Source: Burkholderia sp. Ax-1719 (GTDB lineage: Bacteria; Pseudomonadota; Gammaproteobacteria; Burkholderiales; Burkholderiaceae). From it: a stretch of 64,000 nucleotides of DNA. Of the stretch, positions 62,392 through 64,000 are shown piece by piece. The notes under the pieces were generated by a model. It was given only the letters and a program-made list of their open reading frames with translations. It searched no databases and was not told the DNA's origin. Each line of letters starts with the position of its first letter. Within the stretch, counting starts at the first letter, position 1. Location of the stretch: the NCBI RefSeq assembly GCF_011753055.1, contig NZ_VWWJ01000023.1:80848-144847 (forward strand), written 5' to 3'. Position numbers and translations under genes: made by a program.

Positions 62392-62943
62392 GTGATTCGC
62401 AGATCGTTCCTGTTACTGGCCAGCAGCGCGCTGATGCTTTCGGCGTGCGGCTTCCAGCTGCGTGGGCAGCAGAACTACGCGTTCAAGCGGCTCGCCATCG
62501 TCGGCGCACCGGCGCCCGTGACCGCGCGCCTCACGCGCATGATCGAAGGCGGCAGCGATTCGGTGGTGGTCGACTCCACCTCGAACGCCGATGCCGTGCT
62601 GCACGTGTCCGAATCGCGCGGCTTCAGCACGCTCACGCTGAGCTCGCTGGGTGAAGTCGAGGAATACCAGGTCAACTATTCGCTGAACTACGCGCTGTCG
62701 GCGGCTGACGGTTCGCCGCTGATCCAGCCGAGCACGATCGCGCTGAATCGCGCGATGACGTATAGCGACCAGTACTCCACGGCAAAGGTGAACGAAGCCA
62801 ACCTGTTGTTCGCGGATATGCAGAACGACGCGGTGGATCAGCTCACGCGCCGTCTCGCGATCCTCAAGACGCTGCATCCGAATCCGGATCAGGTGGTGCC
62901 GGGCGTCGCGCCGCGCGCGCCGTTGCCGCCGCCGCCGCTGTAA
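62392..62943 (+). CDS. lptE: LPS-assembly lipoprotein LptE
   Basis: 183-residue outer-membrane lipoprotein that plugs LptD in LPS export. Lipobox LMLSACGFQLRG gives a Cys about residue 20 followed by the hallmark GFxLRG. The GTG start has an AGGGAG ribosome site 7 bases upstream; an upstream open frame to 62311 is not the start. C-terminus is Pro-rich. Lies 114 bases after leuS and 42 bases before holA. Confidence 0.94.
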   Translation: MIRRSFLLLASSALMLSACGFQLRGQQNYAFKRLAIVGAPAPVTARLTRMIEGGSDSVVVDSTSNADAVLHVSESRGFSTLTLSSLGEVEEYQVNYSLNYALSAADGSPLIQPSTIALNRAMTYSDQYSTAKVNEANLLFADMQNDAVDQLTRRLAILKTLHPNPDQVVPGVAPRAPLPPPPL

Positions 62944-62985
62944 TCAGCGCTTCGTCTTTACTTCTGTTTCTCTAGCAGGCACGCC

Positions 62986-64000
62986 ATGCAATTGCGACTG
63001 GACGGACTTGAGCCGCACCTCGCCAGAGGGATGGGCAGCCTGTACGTCGTCTACGGCGACGAGCATCTGCTCGCCCAGGAGGCGTGCGACCGCATCCGTG
63101 CGAGCGCGCGTGCGGCTGGCTTCACGGATCGCTCCGTATTCACGGTCGAACGCGGTTTCGACTGGAGCGCGCTGCTGGGCGCGAGCCAGTCGATGTCGCT
63201 GTTCGGCGACCGCCAACTGGTCGAGTTGCGCATCCCGTCCGGCAAGCCGGGCAAGGAAGGCGCGGACGCCTTGAAGACGCTCGCGGCATCGGCGAAAGGC
63301 GGCGCCAATCCCGACGTGCTGACGCTCGTCACGCTGCCGCGCCTCGATGCGGTCACGCAGAAGTCGGCGTGGTTCACGGCGCTGGCGGATAGCGGCGTGG
63401 CGATCAAGATCGATCCGGTCGAGCGCGCCGCGTTGCCGAACTGGATCGGCCAGCGCCTGTCGCAGCAAGGCCAGCGCGTGGCGCCGGGCGAAGACGGAAA
63501 GCGCGCACTGCAGTTCGTCGCGGAGCGCGTGGAGGGCAATCTGCTCGCCGCGCACCAGGAAATCCAGAAGCTTGGCCTGCTGTATCCGCAAGGCGTGCTG
63601 AGCTTCGAGCAGATTCACGACGCGGTGCTCAACGTGGCGCGTTACGACGTGTTCAAGCTCAACGAAGCCATGCTGACCGGCGATGTTGGCCGCCTCGCGC
63701 GCATGCTCGACGGGCTGGAAGGCGAGGGCGAAGCCGCCGTGCTGGTGCTGTGGGCCGTCGTCGAAGAAGTTCGCACGCTGCTGCGCATCAAGCGCGGCGT
63801 GGCGGCGGGCAAGCCGCTGGCCGTGCTGCTGCGCGAAAACCGGGTCTGGGGGCCGCGCGAGCGGCTGATCGGGCCGGCGCTCTCGCGTCTGAGCGAAGCG
63901 ACGCTCGAACGCGGGCTCGCGCTGGCGGCGCGCCTCGACCGCCAGGTCAAGGGCTTGTCCGGCCAGGCGCGCGGCGACTGGCGCAATGCGCTGCCGCCGG
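62986..64000 (+). CDS. holA: DNA polymerase III subunit delta (partial, runs off the right edge)
   Basis: At least 338 residues visible with no stop before the end of the window. Delta opens the sliding clamp inside the clamp-loader complex. Features: LYVVYGDEHLLAQEACDRIR at the start, LFGDRQLVELRIP clamp-interaction region, ALQFVAERVEGNLLAAHQEIQKLGLL, and the C-terminal collar VEEVRTLLRIKRG. Only a few residues are probably missing. Third gene of the leuS-lptE-holA set. Confidence 0.95.
   Translation, partial: MQLRLDGLEPHLARGMGSLYVVYGDEHLLAQEACDRIRASARAAGFTDRSVFTVERGFDWSALLGASQSMSLFGDRQLVELRIPSGKPGKEGADALKTLAASAKGGANPDVLTLVTLPRLDAVTQKSAWFTALADSGVAIKIDPVERAALPNWIGQRLSQQGQRVAPGEDGKRALQFVAERVEGNLLAAHQEIQKLGLLYPQGVLSFEQIHDAVLNVARYDVFKLNEAMLTGDVGRLARMLDGLEGEGEAAVLVLWAVVEEVRTLLRIKRGVAAGKPLAVLLRENRVWGPRERLIGPALSRLSEATLERGLALAARLDRQVKGLSGQARGDWRNALPP

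Overview
The window is about 65% GC, gene-dense and Gram-negative. Gene content and order (ssb behind a YajR-like transporter, leuS-lptE-holA, fur/bamE/dapB, a Burkholderia-type trimeric porin, IclR-controlled DgoK/DgoA sugar catabolism, multiple LysR and MFS genes) point to Burkholderia sensu lato, most likely Paraburkholderia or Caballeronia. That placement is inference from protein character; no rRNA or tRNA gene, insertion sequence, prophage or CRISPR array was seen.

Layout. 0.1-6.5 kb: YajR-like MFS transporter, ssb, a possible 40-residue peptide, a YheO/DauR-type regulator overlapping a PLP threonine/hydroxyaspartate-type dehydratase, then a LysR regulator divergent from an MFS transporter. 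6.5-13.7 kb: a signalling block of two overlapping LuxR-type response regulators, an aquaporin with a changed selectivity filter, and a 1535-residue BvgS/EvgS-like hybrid kinase. 14-21.3 kb: LysR, porin, CHRD protein, HSL-type hydrolase, EcsC-family protein, and a drug-efflux MFS gene with its MarR regulator and a perfect palindrome in front. 21.3-25.8 kb: a D-amino-acid module (DSD1-type enzyme, RpiR regulator, N-acyl-D-amino-acid deacylase, RidA). 25.9-26.5 kb: a HigBA-type toxin-antitoxin pair.

27.0-37.5 kb: an IclR-headed sugar operon with KDGal kinase, KDPGal aldolase, two SDR dehydrogenases, an AraFGH-type ABC importer, an SMP-30 lactonase and an aldose epimerase. Together they describe oxidative uptake and breakdown of D-galactose (possibly also L-arabinose), but the galactonate dehydratase is not in this window. 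37.7-43 kb: pyrF, a small exported SnoaL-like protein, a 728-base AT-richer gap, and a 1049-residue protein that starts like a trimeric autotransporter adhesin (ESPR signal, YadA-like head and neck, five about 97-residue tandem repeats) but ends in an OmpA-type peptidoglycan-binding domain instead of a YadA membrane anchor. This chimera is the most unusual object in the window.

43.1-64 kb is mostly housekeeping: thiL-pgpA-pncC-cupin on the minus strand, malic enzyme, a secreted RNase Sa-like nuclease with a barstar-like inhibitor, rsmE, a VOC protein, a spermidine-synthase-like protein that lacks an expected catalytic Asp, tkt, gap, fur, bamE, dapB, exbB/exbD-type genes, leuS, lptE and the start of holA, which runs off the right edge.
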